From Paracyclopina nana (lineage: Eukaryota; Arthropoda; Copepoda; Cyclopoida; Cyclopettidae): DNA of 64,000 nt. The stretch lies in the NCBI GenBank assembly GCA_019096065.1, contig JAGUCH010000002.1, forward strand, positions 3,236,501 to 3,300,500, in the 5' to 3' direction. Each line of letters begins with the position of its first letter. Position 1 is the stretch's first letter. The position numbers and the translations under genes are program-made. The notes under the pieces are model-generated. The model was given only the letters and a program-made list of their open reading frames with translations. It did not search any database and was not told where the DNA came from. Positions 10,001 to 21,927 of the stretch are shown here, piece after piece.

Positions 10001-13000
10001 GTTCATTTGGGAAAAAGTCAAAACTTTAATCACCGTGCTTCGGAACCAGAAATACCATGTGATTTGCGATTTTCTTGGATCGATCAATACAAGGAAAGAA
10101 TTTCACTTTTATTATAGTGGACAAATCCCCCCTTTAAAACTTGCAAGTCATTTGTTTTGTCCCAAGGAGACACACACACTAGCATTTCTTTTTCTCACCA
10201 TTTCAATATATCATCTGATGGATATTAAGTATCGTTTTCTAATTTCTATTTGCAGTAGTTCTTTGCCATCTTTGAGTAGTCTTGCCTCTTCAAATCAGCC
10301 CTATTTGGCCACTTTGAGCCCAGCCGAGCTGGAAACGCTGGGACTGAAAGCGGTTGCAGCTGGCGCCAATCCCGAAAGGCTGCAAATGGGCTTTGCAAAC
10401 GCGCAAATTCACGGTGATTGGTCTCAATTGGAGAAGGAAATTGCTGGAGTCTTGGGATTAGGTGCCATAAATCATCCAGAAGTGGGGCTGGCAGCTTCAG
10501 GAGTCAATGCTGTGTCTCAACTCGTCAGCAACTTTGTGCAACAACAGCAACCCACTCCAGCTGATGACAAGATTGGGAGTGTGGCAGCTGGTTCACCTGA
10601 CTCCACAAGCAACAACGGAGGTGTCTTGTCCTCTGCAACCAGTGTGTTAACCAAGCTGAACAAAGTGATCAACCCAGCTCCTATTGAGTACTTGCCAAAC
10701 GGCCAACCAGTTAATCCAGATGACTTTATCAAGAACCAGAACATAGTGACCAGATTTGTCACTGAGTTTGGACTCGAGCAGGAGTTCTTGCAAATTCAAA
10801 AAACTGTCAATGGAGTCATTTTGACTGTGAACAACTTCTTGGAGCCAGGATCCGGGTGAGTGGCTTTTCTTCTTATATATATAATTTTATTTTTTATTGT
10901 TTACTTTCTTTATGGCACCTTATTGATTAGACAATTACCTACCAGTGCTGGCGGGCAACAGGAGTATTTCAACCGCCTTGCTGAGTAAACATCAAAATGG
11001 CTGCCCAGTACATGGCTAATAAATAATCCCTTTCAGGCAAAACCAGGTGGACAGAATTGGAGCTGCTGCTGCGGCTGAGTCTTCTTCTAGCTCCAGTTCT
11101 GTGGGTGGAACTGGACTAGAAAGCATCGCGAGCTGGTTAACCAGCATACCGCAAGCTGTAGGCACTGCAGCTGTTGCTGCCGTCAAATTCCTCACGCCCT
11201 CTGCCGGCCCGTCTGCCCAAGCTGCCAACAAAATTGACCAAGGGCCGCCAAGTGTCGCGAGCTACAGTGAAATCAAGCCACTCGTGGATATGAACCAGAT
11301 TGCTTTTGGAATTTTGGGTGTAGCTGCCTTGGGCACAGTGGGATATGGCTACTATGCTGCATCAGCTGGAAAGAGCAACAAAAGGAGGAGAATTTCCACC
11401 AGAAGTGCATCAAACGCGGCAGCTGACGAGGACATGCTTTTGCTGAAAATCGGCCAAGCGCTCATAAAAGGTAAGAAAATCAAGCTGTGTGCATTTTTGT
11501 TGTCTTAAAGGGAGAAAATTCCCACGATTCGTAAAAAATTCGCACTTGGAAGTGACACGATCCATTCTATTGATTTATGGGGTAAAAGTTGCGGTTTCAT
11601 GGCAATTATAATTGCCCTTGATGAAAAAGCCTCAACAAAGGATTTGTGCCCTGTTCATGTCCAAGTTTATGCCCTGAGGTATGGAGAATATTGTCTGAGG
11701 TCAAGTGAATCTGCTGCTGAGTCCCAACAAGTTTAGCTTGAAGCCGAGCAGCGTTTTTTAGGCAACTTTGGCTTACGAAATCAATATTTTTTCTATCCCT
11801 ATTTAACTTTCTTTATGTTTTTGGACTAGAACTGCATTTTGCATTGCTATTTGAAGCAATTTCAATAAAAAATAAAATTAGTTTGCTTAAAATTGTCTTT
11901 TAAAAGTCAACCTGATTTTTGCATCAGCTGGAGAATCTGAAGATATTTTTTGTTATTTTCGAGCTAGAAGTTTGAGGCTTGCATCAACATTGGCGCTTTA
12001 ATGTCTGTTCGGCAATTTTTTATTGTCACAACAACGGAAATGTTTAAGGAAGCAATTGTCATGTTGCGATGATTACGAGAGAAAGAAAATTACCTACCTA
12101 CAGTGCACGGCAAATGTTTGGCAGCTTGAATTGAGGCCAGAATGTAAAATACCAGAAAAAGTGCAACAGATGGTTTTTACTCACTTTCTCCAGCTTAGCT
12201 TGCTAACTTAGTATGTTGCTTCTATGATGTTAGGGCGTTCTCATATTGGACTTTAGCTTACCAAAACCTGATTTTGGTTAACCAAAAACCTGTTTTTGGT
12301 AGGTAGCCACTACATAGCGCTTTACTAAAAGCAGTTTTTGGTTAACCAAAATCAGGTTTTGGTAAGCTAAAGTCCAATATGAGAACGCCCTGTTGAGATT
12401 GTCAAACCTTGTAGGTTATGCAGGATTTTATAATTTGGCTGAATTTTATATAGCTTAGATCTTCAGCATTGGCTATCTTCTCTTTTTGGTCATGGCAGTG
12501 ACACTCGTTATTTTTGCCCAGTCATTGTTGGTCATTTTTTCCATAGCTCCCCTGTTCCACTTTCAGCCTTAGATGAAATCTGTCATCAGTAACAACAACT
12601 ACTTTGTGAACTAGGTGAATTAAGTATTTCACACTCGAAAAACTGACGTGGGATTAATGTAGTGAAGCATGAAAAATTCGAGATAGTGACTAATGTTATC
12701 CCATTATTCAACTTAGTGCAGCCTAGAGGCAGTGCAATTTTTATTTAGGCTGCATCTTAGTCTGCAAAAAAATATGCACCTGGTAAAAGCAATTACCTAT
12801 GCTATGCATGCTGAAATAGGTACCATTAATTATGTGCTTAAGGCATGGTTCACCTGCTTATAATATCTGATATTTTGTCAAAATATCTGAGCGAAATACT
12901 GAGAAACTGAGAATTTAGATACTGTAGTAGGATGGCTTTTGGTACCAAAAGACCGAATCCGAAGAAAAAATCTGAAAAATGATTTTGGAAGTACCTCATA

Positions 13001-16000
13001 TTTGCAAATATCAGCATAATATCGCTCGATATTTTGATCATAATATCGCAGGTGAACCAGGCCTAAGACTGCAGCTAGACTATTTACTTAATTTCTGCCG
13101 TCTACAAATTTGAATTGTTTAATCAGAGTTGAATGTCATTTTTGCAGTAATGGCTCGCGCGCACTAGTTATGACCAGTGCGCGCATGCGCACCAACTTTT
13201 TAAGGCTGCAACCTTCATATTTAGTTATTTAGCTTCATGTGCATTTTTAAATAGTTTTGAAAGTACAGTCTCTTCACGGCCTTTTGGCACTCCATTTAGC
13301 CTATGCTATATTTCAAGTCATTAATCAAGCATTGACTCCCTTTTGAAGGGGAAAAAATGACCTTAACAACTACCGTGAGATTTGTTCGGTTCGGTTTCAA
13401 TTAAATAATTACCTCATAGTAGCTTTAGGATACTTTGACGAGCCTTTGCACGAATTTTCTTTTCAATCCAATTCCTTTTTTTATTATGTATCTTGCTTGA
13501 TTTCAACACGAGCTGCAGAGGAAAGAGATTCGAAGAGTGATGCAGCAATTTTGTCAACGTTTTGCAATTCATTTTCTTTAATACTTGATGTGATGGAATG
13601 CAAGCGCAGAGATTGCCTCTTTCTGTGCCAAGAATTTTGCAAGACTGACGAAGGTGAAAAAAAGGGGGAATTCAAGGAGATCATTTAGCAATTTTTCACC
13701 CCTCTGTGACGTATACACAGTTTAGTTGGACATAACTCATCCGAAGCTGCTGTGGCAAAAAGTGAGTGCTAATGCTAACAATAAATAGAGAAAGTTGTGA
13801 GATCAAAAGGAACCCTTTTGTCTCCCTTCTTCGTTCGCCATCCATTGATGAATATTTAGTATGCACAGGGGGGTAAATAATGCCGCATATGGCTTAAAAT
13901 TAGGTCAACTGCTGTCGGCTGTTGTTTTTTCCGTCACATGTTTATCATTACTTTTTAATATGCAAAACCTTCGCAGTGAGGTTTTTCCGACAAGTAAATA
14001 TGATGGTCAAGTTTGTCGTAGCCACAAGTTTAGCGATTTTTTCCGATAATTTCAGTGGAGTGCCACATGTTGCCATTTCCCAGAAAATAGTGTCCACGCT
14101 TGGCATTACACTTATACGGGATCAAATAAAGGTCATGAATTGCTGCCATCATCTTCATCACAAGCCTTGATTTCTCAGATAATTAGTTGCATTTTCAAGG
14201 CTATCCGTTGATGAAGAAAAGGGGTTTCCTCTCTGCCTCATATTGCAATTCATGCAAATATTGTTCGTAATTGCGCAAAAAGCGTTAGCTTTTGTTGATA
14301 CGGGAGAGAAAACGGAGCACATCTGGCATTCAAATCACCGTACTAGTTTGATTGTTGCGTTTATTGTTCAACTGTCCAATCTGCCTCACTTTCCTTTAAT
14401 GTCCCACTTGTAAACACATGTGTGCAAAATCGGGGATTTCAGCTTTGAAAGACAAAATTCGGTATCCGCGAAGTTCGCCCAATTTTGATGCGTTTTGCCA
14501 TTACGTTCGCGAAATATGATCCATTTTGCAATAGGGGTGCAATGTTATGCGATAAATCGAGTTTACGCAAGAGTTGACGCGAAGATAAAAAAAATTCACA
14601 GTGCGAGAACTAGAGAAGCATCTTCTTCTTCTTGGCGTCATGAGGAGTTAAAAAATTACGCAAAAAAGGGGGAAAAAACTTCAATTTTTCTGGTGCACGC
14701 ACGCATCATTCTCAAAGCGTAGTAGTTGTAACGGTACCAAGGCAAATTGGTGCAGACTAAAAATAATGGGTGAACTTTTGCTTGTCTTGCTGTTGCTGCA
14801 GTTATTATTATTTCACTATGGGTAAAATTGCTCGTATTTTAATGATCAAAAAGCACCTTTGACCCCTGAGGCCATCAGAATTAGGAATTTTATACTTGCA
14901 TTGTTCTCCTTGCAAAACAGCTCTTTTTTCGTTTCTGAATTTTGATTATGCCATATGAATACAAGGGCAATTCTTGTATTGTCCCATTGTGCATGTCGTT
15001 GGGATGCATTTATCAAATGCACTTTTTAAGGTGATCTTTGTTGTCATTTCCTCACTTTTGGCTCGAAAACTGTCTGCTAGGCACAAATTGGCCCAGATGT
15101 ATGTTTTTAGGGTTTTATAAGGTGTATTTTACTGCCTATATGAAAAGGTCCTAACTTTGAGGAGGACCGACATATTTCGCGGCAAATCTCAGCACTGAGA
15201 AGAGTTATCTAGTGAATTCGCGGTAATTAAGCCAGCGTGAGATGACAATGATGGGACAATATGTGATGTTTTGCAACTTTCCTCGCTTGCTTTACGTGAT
15301 GTGGAAGCAATCTTGATTTTTGATAAGAGTGACTGAAGCATTTCCCCTTGGGGAGGGCGAAAAGGCCATAAAACTTTGCTAATTGTTGCTTTTATAGCCA
15401 TATGTGAGCTTCACCGGTTGCATGACAACCATCGAGTTTTATTGCATGATTAGCATAATTTTGATTAAGTCCTTTTCGTAGAAACGCGCTCGGGCTTCAA
15501 TGTAGCATTTCTACAAATATACATTACTATTATTTCGGTATTTTTGATGCAGCAGAGAAATGCAAAGAGGCATTATCTCATGCACGACGAATCGTCAAAG
15601 ATCATGACCATCTGACTGTAAATTGCCAAAAATCATGATAAAAGAGGTCGAATTGCATTATTTATAGAGAGGTTTCGTGATTGCTTTGAAATTCGTTCCG
15701 CGCAATTTTGCCTTGATTGCATAAATTGCGCGCGGCATTTGAATCAATTTTGCTCGAATGATTTAATGAATATGAAAAGATGTGAAGCCAAGCATAAATT
15801 GTTTGAAATGTATTGAAGCACAGCCAATGTGACATGAAAAGCTCAAAGCATATTTCTCAATTGGGATAGTGCAGAAAAAAATCACTTTACTGTGAAGCAT
15901 GACTCTTTTTGGCAACAATCACATCCCTGATGATCAGTTTGATTTCTGCTCTCAATCTGACAGCAGCAATATGATATCAAGCTCTGAACTTATTCCATTC

Positions 16001-17090
16001 AATGTATCTTCTCAAGTTTTGAGCATCAATTCTTGGATTCCATTGGATGACTTTGATGATGATGATGTGGAAGAGAACCAAAATCATTTACTGAAATTTG
16101 GTGAAACTGATTTCAAGCCTTCCAAGCCTTATTGGCTGAATTCTCATAATGAAGTGGTGCTCACCACCACTTCTACAACCACCACGACCACCACAACCAC
16201 CAAGAAGCCCAAAAAGCTCAAAAAGTCCAGGAAATTCAAAAGAGTCAAAAAAGTCCACGCAGAGTCACTTCCAGTCAATAACAAAAATAGCTATTTCTAT
16301 GAGAAGCCGCTGTATAAAAGGAAGAGAAAGAAGAAGAGGAGGAAACAAGTGAGCAAACCTGAGGAGCCTTCGATTATGGCCAAATTGATGGACTTTTTGG
16401 CTGTAGTCAATAGCTTTTCCTGGGGCAGTAATACTTCTAATAATGGCACTTCCACTGATGCTAAAGCTGATGATGAAGATTATGAGGAACTGGATGAGAC
16501 TGGAGTGACTGAAAAAACCGAAGAACGGTTTTCCAATGGCGAAATATCACCTGAAACCACTATGAGCGTGGTGGGCTCACTTGGATTAGGATTGGCAGTT
16601 TGGAGCTTTTTTAATAGTGCTTCAGTTGCTGGCAGGAGAAAAAAGAGAGGTCACCCCATTGAATAATCATTTATCACTTTTCAATTAGAAATGCATTTGT
16701 CAGGGGTAAAAAAACCAGTAAGCGAGTCAAATGAATTTAAAGTCATTTTTTGCACACATTTTTCAATCTGCATTGTTCTATTGTTGGTTTTTTAACTTTC
16801 TCACCCTGAAGGCTTGACATTCATTTTTCCCTTTATTTTTCAGGCCTATTGCTGAATAACGAAGATGAAGCCAGTGGAAAGTTTGACGACATTTGCCAGA
16901 AACAATTTGATTCTTGCATGCATCTAAGGTGAGAGAGGTGATGCTTTTTTCTCATACCTCAGATTAAAAAATAAACATTTTCAGACCTTTGCATGGCTTG
17001 AAGTCTCGAAGCACTGAGTCGACAAATTGGGAGAAAAAGTGCCGAATTACCAGAGAAGATTGCCGTAAAAAGGAACAGCACTTTCGATGA
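7001..17090 (+). CDS. Unrecognised 635-residue protein with hydrophobic segments
   Basis: Seven exons with matching phases: 7001..7189, 7279..7448, 8690..9013, 10256..10855, 11037..11470, 16844..16928, 16985..17090. I do not recognise the family. The N-terminal part is tyrosine- and aspartate-rich without a signal peptide. Hydrophobic or amphipathic stretches occur in exon 3 (IDWLGNFMSTALQIVSLVAS) and exon 5 (IAFGILGVAALGTVGYGYY, followed by SNKRRR), the latter a probable membrane span with a basic flank. The middle is Ala/Ser/Gln-rich. The last two exons carry two CX6C pairs (C-QKQFDS-C and C-RITRED-C). Intron 5 is 5.4 kb and holds two MITEs and a 255-codon ORF that may be an alternative start. 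The ATG at 7001 is the first in frame with exon 1, but upstream non-coding exons are possible. Confidence 0.75.
8460..8545 (+). promoter_or_regulatory. Possible alternative first exon and promoter
   Basis: A CpG-rich island in AT-rich intron 2 of the 7001..17090 gene (GCGGGCGCGCTCAGTAG, then CACGCGTCGC and CTCGCGGCC) contains a TCAGT initiator match at 8474 and ends in a strong donor, CGC|GTAAGT, at 8545. It would splice to the coding exon at 8690. This is inferred from composition and splice signal only. Confidence 0.3.
12232..12391. mobile_element. Near-perfect palindromic MITE
   Basis: The ends AGGGCGTTCTCATATTGGAC and GTCCAATATGAGAACGCCCT are exact complements and the match runs about 60 bases inwards through TTTAGCTTACCAAAACC. 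The trinucleotide GTT flanks both sides. The short unpaired centre is TAGGTAGCCACTACATAGCG. There is no ORF. The near-perfect arms suggest recent insertion. A 3 bp duplication fits PIF/Harbinger- or CACTA-like elements, but the superfamily is uncertain. Confidence 0.8.
12841..13066. mobile_element. MITE with GGTTCACCTGC ends
   Basis: The left end AGGCATGGTTCACCTGC is mirrored by GCAGGTGAACCAGGCCT at the right. Subterminal blocks (CAAAATATCTGAGCGA and TCGCTCGATATTTTG) also pair. TTA precedes and AA follows, compatible with a TWA-type PIF/Harbinger target. There is no coding capacity. Confidence 0.65.
15899..16666 (+). CDS. 255-codon ORF in intron 5, nested gene or alternative first exon
   Basis: The ORF opens at ATG 15899, with an in-frame TGA six bases upstream, and encodes an acidic N-terminus, a run of ten or more threonines, a lysine/arginine-rich block (KKPKKLKKSRKFKRVKK and YKRKRKKKRRKQ) and a C-terminal hydrophobic stretch (MSVVGSLGLGLAVWSFF) followed by RRKKRG. 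This end resembles the membrane stretch plus SNKRRR of exon 5 of the host gene. A GT at 16650 would end an exon in phase 1, exactly the phase needed to join exon 6 at 16844, but the donor GTCACC is weak. It is either a separate single-exon gene ending at 16666 or an alternative 5' coding exon of the host gene. The ORF length and composition make chance unlikely. Confidence 0.6.
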   Translation: MTLFGNNHIPDDQFDFCSQSDSSNMISSSELIPFNVSSQVLSINSWIPLDDFDDDDVEENQNHLLKFGETDFKPSKPYWLNSHNEVVLTTTSTTTTTTTTTKKPKKLKKSRKFKRVKKVHAESLPVNNKNSYFYEKPLYKRKRKKKRRKQVSKPEEPSIMAKLMDFLAVVNSFSWGSNTSNNGTSTDAKADDEDYEELDETGVTEKTEERFSNGEISPETTMSVVGSLGLGLAVWSFFNSASVAGRRKKRGHPIE

Positions 17091-17236
17091 GATGATCCTC
17101 AACGTTATGTGAAGCAACGTGACATTGCAACTGCGTTTTTATTCTTATTTTTCCAGAGTCATTATTTTTTTGCTATGATTCTCTTTTGTTATGTGTACAA
17201 ACCAACAAATTATTTATTGTTGCGTAGAGTTGATTT

Positions 17237-17242
17237 AATAAA
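17237..17242 (+). terminator. Poly(A) signal AATAAA
   Basis: AATAAA lies 147 bases after the stop codon at 17090 and before the next gene's ATG at 17377, and probably ends the 7001..17090 transcript. Confidence 0.6.
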
Positions 17243-17376
17243 AGTACTGCTGTTTATGTCCACACAAGGCTAAAGCTCAAGAATGCTGACCTTCAGCAGT
17301 GACACAGTTTTTTGGAGTTTTTCCAACATTTCTCATTATGTAGTTGCGCGAGCAGTTTAGTGTTGTCAACATTATC

Positions 17377-20300
17377 ATGGGGAACTACAAATCCAGGCCT
17401 CAAAATTCGTGCTCTGAAGAGCTGAGAAAGAAAATTGGCGAATTTCATAGCGCCATCAAAAAGAAAGTGGAGTATGATCTCAAAATTCCCCTGCCCAACG
17501 ACATGAGGTAACAAAAAAAAATCTCCATTTCGCACTGCATTGATAGCTTCTATTACCAGCGTGCTTATTTACTATCATCACATATAGATAGGAAAACGTG
17601 CTGAGAAATTCAAATTAAAGTGGTAGTTCAAAAACATGAAATATTGGGTTATTATTACTAGTTTTTTTGATGCATGCAGTGAATTCGAAGAGGCTTGTGC
17701 TCTCGCTCAATCAGACAGAATATCCACTTTTGCCACCTTGGAAAATGCCAATTTGTATCATGAGGATCGAGGCCTTTATCCTTGCCATTTATGCTGCCAA
17801 ACGTGCACTCAGGTAACCAAAAATTACAATATGACTTATAAGGAAGTCTGAATTAAGTAGATTTTATTATGCTTTGCGAGCTTGACAAAAATGGCAAATT
17901 ATTGCATTTGTATCGCTACTATAATTTTCTACTTAGAAATCAGAGTGTCATTTATCGTGCAGGAAAACAATTATGACCACTTCAAAGTGTTCATTCAGCA
18001 TGGAGGACGAGTTAATCTGCCCAGTGGAAATGGATTTTTGCCCCTGCATTTGGCCTCCTTCAAGGGTGATGCCGATTTGGTAGCTCTTTTAGTTGACCAC
18101 ATGAGTCCAGATGAAATCGACCACCCGGGATTTGGTGGATGCACAGCATTACATTTGGCCATTTTGAATGGCCATTTGTCAATTGTCCACATTCTGGCCG
18201 CAAACAAAGCTAATTTGCTCGTAAGAACGCAAAAACAATTGCCTTAATTTTTATAGCATGTTTTTTTCAAAGGCAACAGATGTCGCTGGTTTCACTGCAT
18301 TGCATTATGCAGCTTTCCTGTCAAGAGAAAGAATCACTCAATTTTTGCTCAGCTTTGATCATGTTGACCCTAATCTACCTGGTACAGTGGGAGATAGACC
18401 GCTTCATTTTGGTAATGCCATGGGTTATTTCACAAATGCTAGCCACTCTATAATTATGGCCGTTTTTTGCAACACCTAGCTTGCCTCAGGGGGAATTTGC
18501 GGATTGCGACACTTTTGGTGGAAAAAGGTGCCAGCGTCAATTTGACCGATGATGAAAAGACCACACCTCTTCACCTTTCATGCCAAGTAATTAAAAGCAG
18601 TTTTGTATAGGCAAGAAAATTAAAATTTCATTTATTGCGATTCAAAATAATGGTAGACTGGTTTCCAAAAATCTGCTCAGTCATAAACTTTTATGAATTT
18701 GGTGGTTAGGAAACGTCTATTTTGCATAATCAGCAGCTAAAACAATAATTTTCCATTTTTATTAATTTTTCCAGAATGGCCATGTCATTTTAGTCAACTA
18801 TTTACTTCAGCCCAGATTCAGCTGTGATCCACATTGTACCACAATCTACTTGGATACACCATTACATCTGGCGTGTTATGCTGGACACCTTAATGTACTA
18901 ATACAATTGTTTTCTTACCGCAAGCCAAATATGCTGTGAAAATTATCCTAGGTGATCAAGTGTCTGTTGTCATCTTGCGGCAAAGAATCTCTTTACAAAG
19001 AAAACATTTGGAGTGAAACACCATTTCATGCTGCTTGCACTTATGGCAAGAGCACAGATTTGACTGGGTACATTCTGGATACAAATTGTGTATCCATCAA
19101 CATTCAAGGTTTCTTACTAACTTCTACAGCACTATACAAAAATATGTATATATATTTTCATTTTTAGGTCGAGATGGACACACCCCATTACACAGCGCTT
19201 GCTACCAAGTAAAGCATGATTTATTACTCAATAGCTGGATGATGTTCATTCATTTTTAGGGTCACATTGATATGGTCCATTTTCTGCTGGAACGAGGTGC
19301 AAACTTGAACTTAACTGCCCTGGCTTCATCTAAAGTTTTGGTGGCTGGACACACCATCAGCAAATCAACTGAAGGTAACAAAGGCTGAAAAATCATTGTG
19401 AATGTCCTATTTTGAATGTCTCTTCATAGGTGATGATACTGAGGAGCAAACTTGTCTTATGTGGGCGTATGAAAAAGGACATGATGAAATTGTCACCTTG
19501 CTAAAACATTACAAACGTCCAGATGAAGAATTCGCGCGCGGAGATTACACTCCATCAGGTAAAAGTTGCGTTGCTCACATTTGAAATGTTCCGATTGTTT
19601 ACGTTTCAGGCAGCGAAGGCTCATACGTACCAGTTCCGTCTCCCTTGGGCAAAATCCGATCCATGACCAAGGAGAAAATCGATGTACTCTTTCTAAGGTC
19701 GAACTTGCCCTATCAGTATCACTTACAGCTCAAAGATATTGAATGTTTGGAAACTATTGGATCCGGATCTTTCGGTGCTACAAAATACTAATTTTTACCC
19801 TGAGCTATAAAGTAAGATGCTCCATTTTTAGGTCGAGTATACAAGGCAATTTATAAAGGTCGAACTGTGGCCATTAAGAGATACAGGACCACTGGTTCAT
19901 TGATGAAATCCGAAGTATACTGCAAGATGAATTATTTTATAAGTGTTCATATTATGATCATTTTTCATAGGTTGAAATGTTTTGCAGAGAAGTCTCCATT
20001 TTGGGGAGTTTGAACTCACCCTATGTCATCAGGTTACTTGGTGCTTGTCTTGAAGACCCAAGTCAATTTGCCATTGTTACTGAATACATTTCTGGAGGAT
20101 CGCTGTTCAGGTAAGTTTTTTTCATCTTGAATTGAATATGCTTATTTATTGTTCTCTCTTGATTAATTTCCCCCTTGCCCAATAATCAAACAACAGAAAT
20201 AATGTTTTTCACAGCGTGACAGTAATATTACTTTTTTTAGAGGAGTCTAATTTTTGACACATTGTTTCTTCTATTGCAAAAGGCCAAATACCTCTCCAAG

Positions 20301-21927
20301 TCATGAAGTTGCTTGGCCCATTCCAAAACTCTCCACTGTGGCAAAGATACTGACCCATCTCGTTTTCCTCTCTAAAATGAGTTCTTAAATTATCACTGGA
20401 TCTGCAATAGTTTTTTGAAAGTGGCTTACCTCATCCGGATTGACATGGGTCAAAAGCATTCTCTTCATATTAATAATTTTGGGTAGACTATTCCTAAAAT
20501 GAAGTGTTTTTAGCCAAAGAATTTTATTTAAAACTTTAAGGGACTTACGTGTTGCAAGGGTCCATTTCATCACTCATGATTAGGTCATCTGACCTTTTTG
20601 GTGAGAAAAACGAGAAATACTCCTCCCCTTGAGCATTGCTTCCAATCCACATAAGAACAGCCTTGAATAAAATTCATAATTGGCAATAAAACTCTAATTA
20701 ATAATATCTTACTGAGGCTAAAAACAAGGCAGCCTTCATTGTGTGAAGATTTCAGTTCAACTGTTGAGATTCAAGGCCAGAATAGCTACTTTTATACTCA
20801 TCTGCATACATGGCATACCCACATTTGAGAGCTTTCATTTATTTGTCTTTTGATGTGTTTTGAGTCCTATTTTGGTCCTTTTAAGAGAAGTTTTGTTACA
20901 GTGTCCTGCATGAGCAAAGATGTTCCATGGATATTTTGACAAAATTGGGCATTGCCCTGGATGTGGCCAAAGGCATGAACTATTTGCACTTGCTACCTCA
21001 ACCCATCATTCACAGAGATCTCAACTCTCACAACATTCTTTTGCATGAACAAGTTAAAAACTATAAGCCTTTTTGCTCTTCAAATATTTTATTCAATTGA
21101 TTTTTTATAGGGGAGAGCTGTAGTGGCTGATTTTGGTGAGTCCAGATTTTTGCTCAATCCTTGGGAGGAAAATATGACTAAGCAACCTGGTAATAATGAC
21201 TTAAAAATCGTTTTTTTATTTGATATTTCAGCCTCATTTTAAGGTAATTTGAGGTGGATGGCACCAGAAGTTTTCACTCAGTGTACCAAGTACTCAGTGT
21301 CAGCAGATGTATTTAGCTATGGATTGTGCTTTTGGGAGCTCATGTCTGGAGAATTGCCTTTTGCTCACTTAAAACCAGCTGCTGCAGCAGCAGACATGGC
21401 ATTTAGGCATGCTAGGCCTCCTTTATCCACCTCAATTCCTGAAGAAATTGCTTCCATCATTTCTAAAGCTTGGCACAAGAACCCAGGTGAAAGGCCCAGT
21501 TTTCAAGTCATGGTGGAAATGCTAAATCATGCTTGGAATTGTGACTCTGTGCAAAATATTGCTACAATGCAAGGTGTACAACCTGCACTAAATTATGCCT
21601 GCAGGGTGAGCTATACATGATTTTAGTAACTTTTCTCTCCTTAAAAAATATTCATCATAGGAAAGTCCCACATTGAGTGCTGGGAGAGGGACTCCTCCCT
21701 TGGGATCTAGAAATGTCCAAAAAGTTAGGTCAAGGCTAGAGAAAAACAAAAAATTCCAGCTTCCAGGTAACTGCATTTTTATTACATCTGTTAACTTCTA
21801 GTTTTGATAATAATTGATGCTAGGAATGGTATTTGGTGGATTTCATGATCAAATCAGTAATGAAGAGCTGAGAAAATGTGTGAACCAAAATGGCTATGTG
21901 GTACCAGAGTCAAATTACAAGTTTTAA
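17377..21927 (+). CDS. Tnni3k: TNNI3K-like ankyrin repeat serine/threonine/tyrosine kinase
   Basis: Eighteen exons, all phases consistent, give 839 residues (human TNNI3K is about 835): 17377..17507, 17680..17812, 17963..18220, 18273..18411, 18480..18586, 18775..18894, 18952..19108, 19168..19208, 19260..19374, 19430..19558, 19610..19774, 19832..19914, 19971..20110, 20902..21052, 21111..21189, 21244..21605, 21661..21766, 21824..21927. The start MGNYKSRP is the family's own N-terminus. About ten ankyrin repeats fill residues 60-440, ending in the hallmark [14 protein letters not shown]. The kinase domain has a glycine loop GSGSFGRVY near 495, VAIKRY near 515, HRDLNSHN with the catalytic Asp near 612, DFGES near 629 and [14 protein letters not shown]. 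In vertebrates this kinase acts in heart muscle; the invertebrate role is unknown. Intron 13 (20111-20901) hosts an antisense gene. The TAA stop overlaps the stop of the opposing C2 gene. Confidence 0.95.
20145..20150 (-). terminator. Poly(A) signal of the nested gene
   Basis: AATAAA on the minus strand, 87 bases past the stop codon at 20237 and still inside TNNI3K intron 13. Confidence 0.55.
20237..20739 (-). CDS. Nested secreted prohormone-like protein, 112 residues
   Basis: Four exons on the minus strand (20739..20713, 20661..20549, 20493..20430, 20371..20237) lie wholly inside TNNI3K intron 13. Introns are 51, 55 and 58 bp, all GT-AG, and the phases agree throughout. The ATG opens a signal peptide, [21 protein letters not shown], split by intron 1. 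The mature part is short and broken by basic pairs: SPKR, NMKR, RGKR (a Gly before KR, the usual amidation and cleavage signal) and CNRR. Only two cysteines remain after the signal. A TATA box lies 50 bases upstream and AATAAA 87 bases downstream. The layout is that of a neuropeptide or peptide-hormone precursor, but I do not recognise the peptide. It might instead be a small secreted protein with chance basic pairs. Confidence 0.75.
20789..20796 (-). promoter_or_regulatory. TATA box of the nested gene
   Basis: On the minus strand the sequence is TATAAAAG, about 50 bases before the ATG at 20739. A start site about 30 bases downstream would fall near TCAACAG, leaving a 5' leader of some 20 bases. 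Confidence 0.6.
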
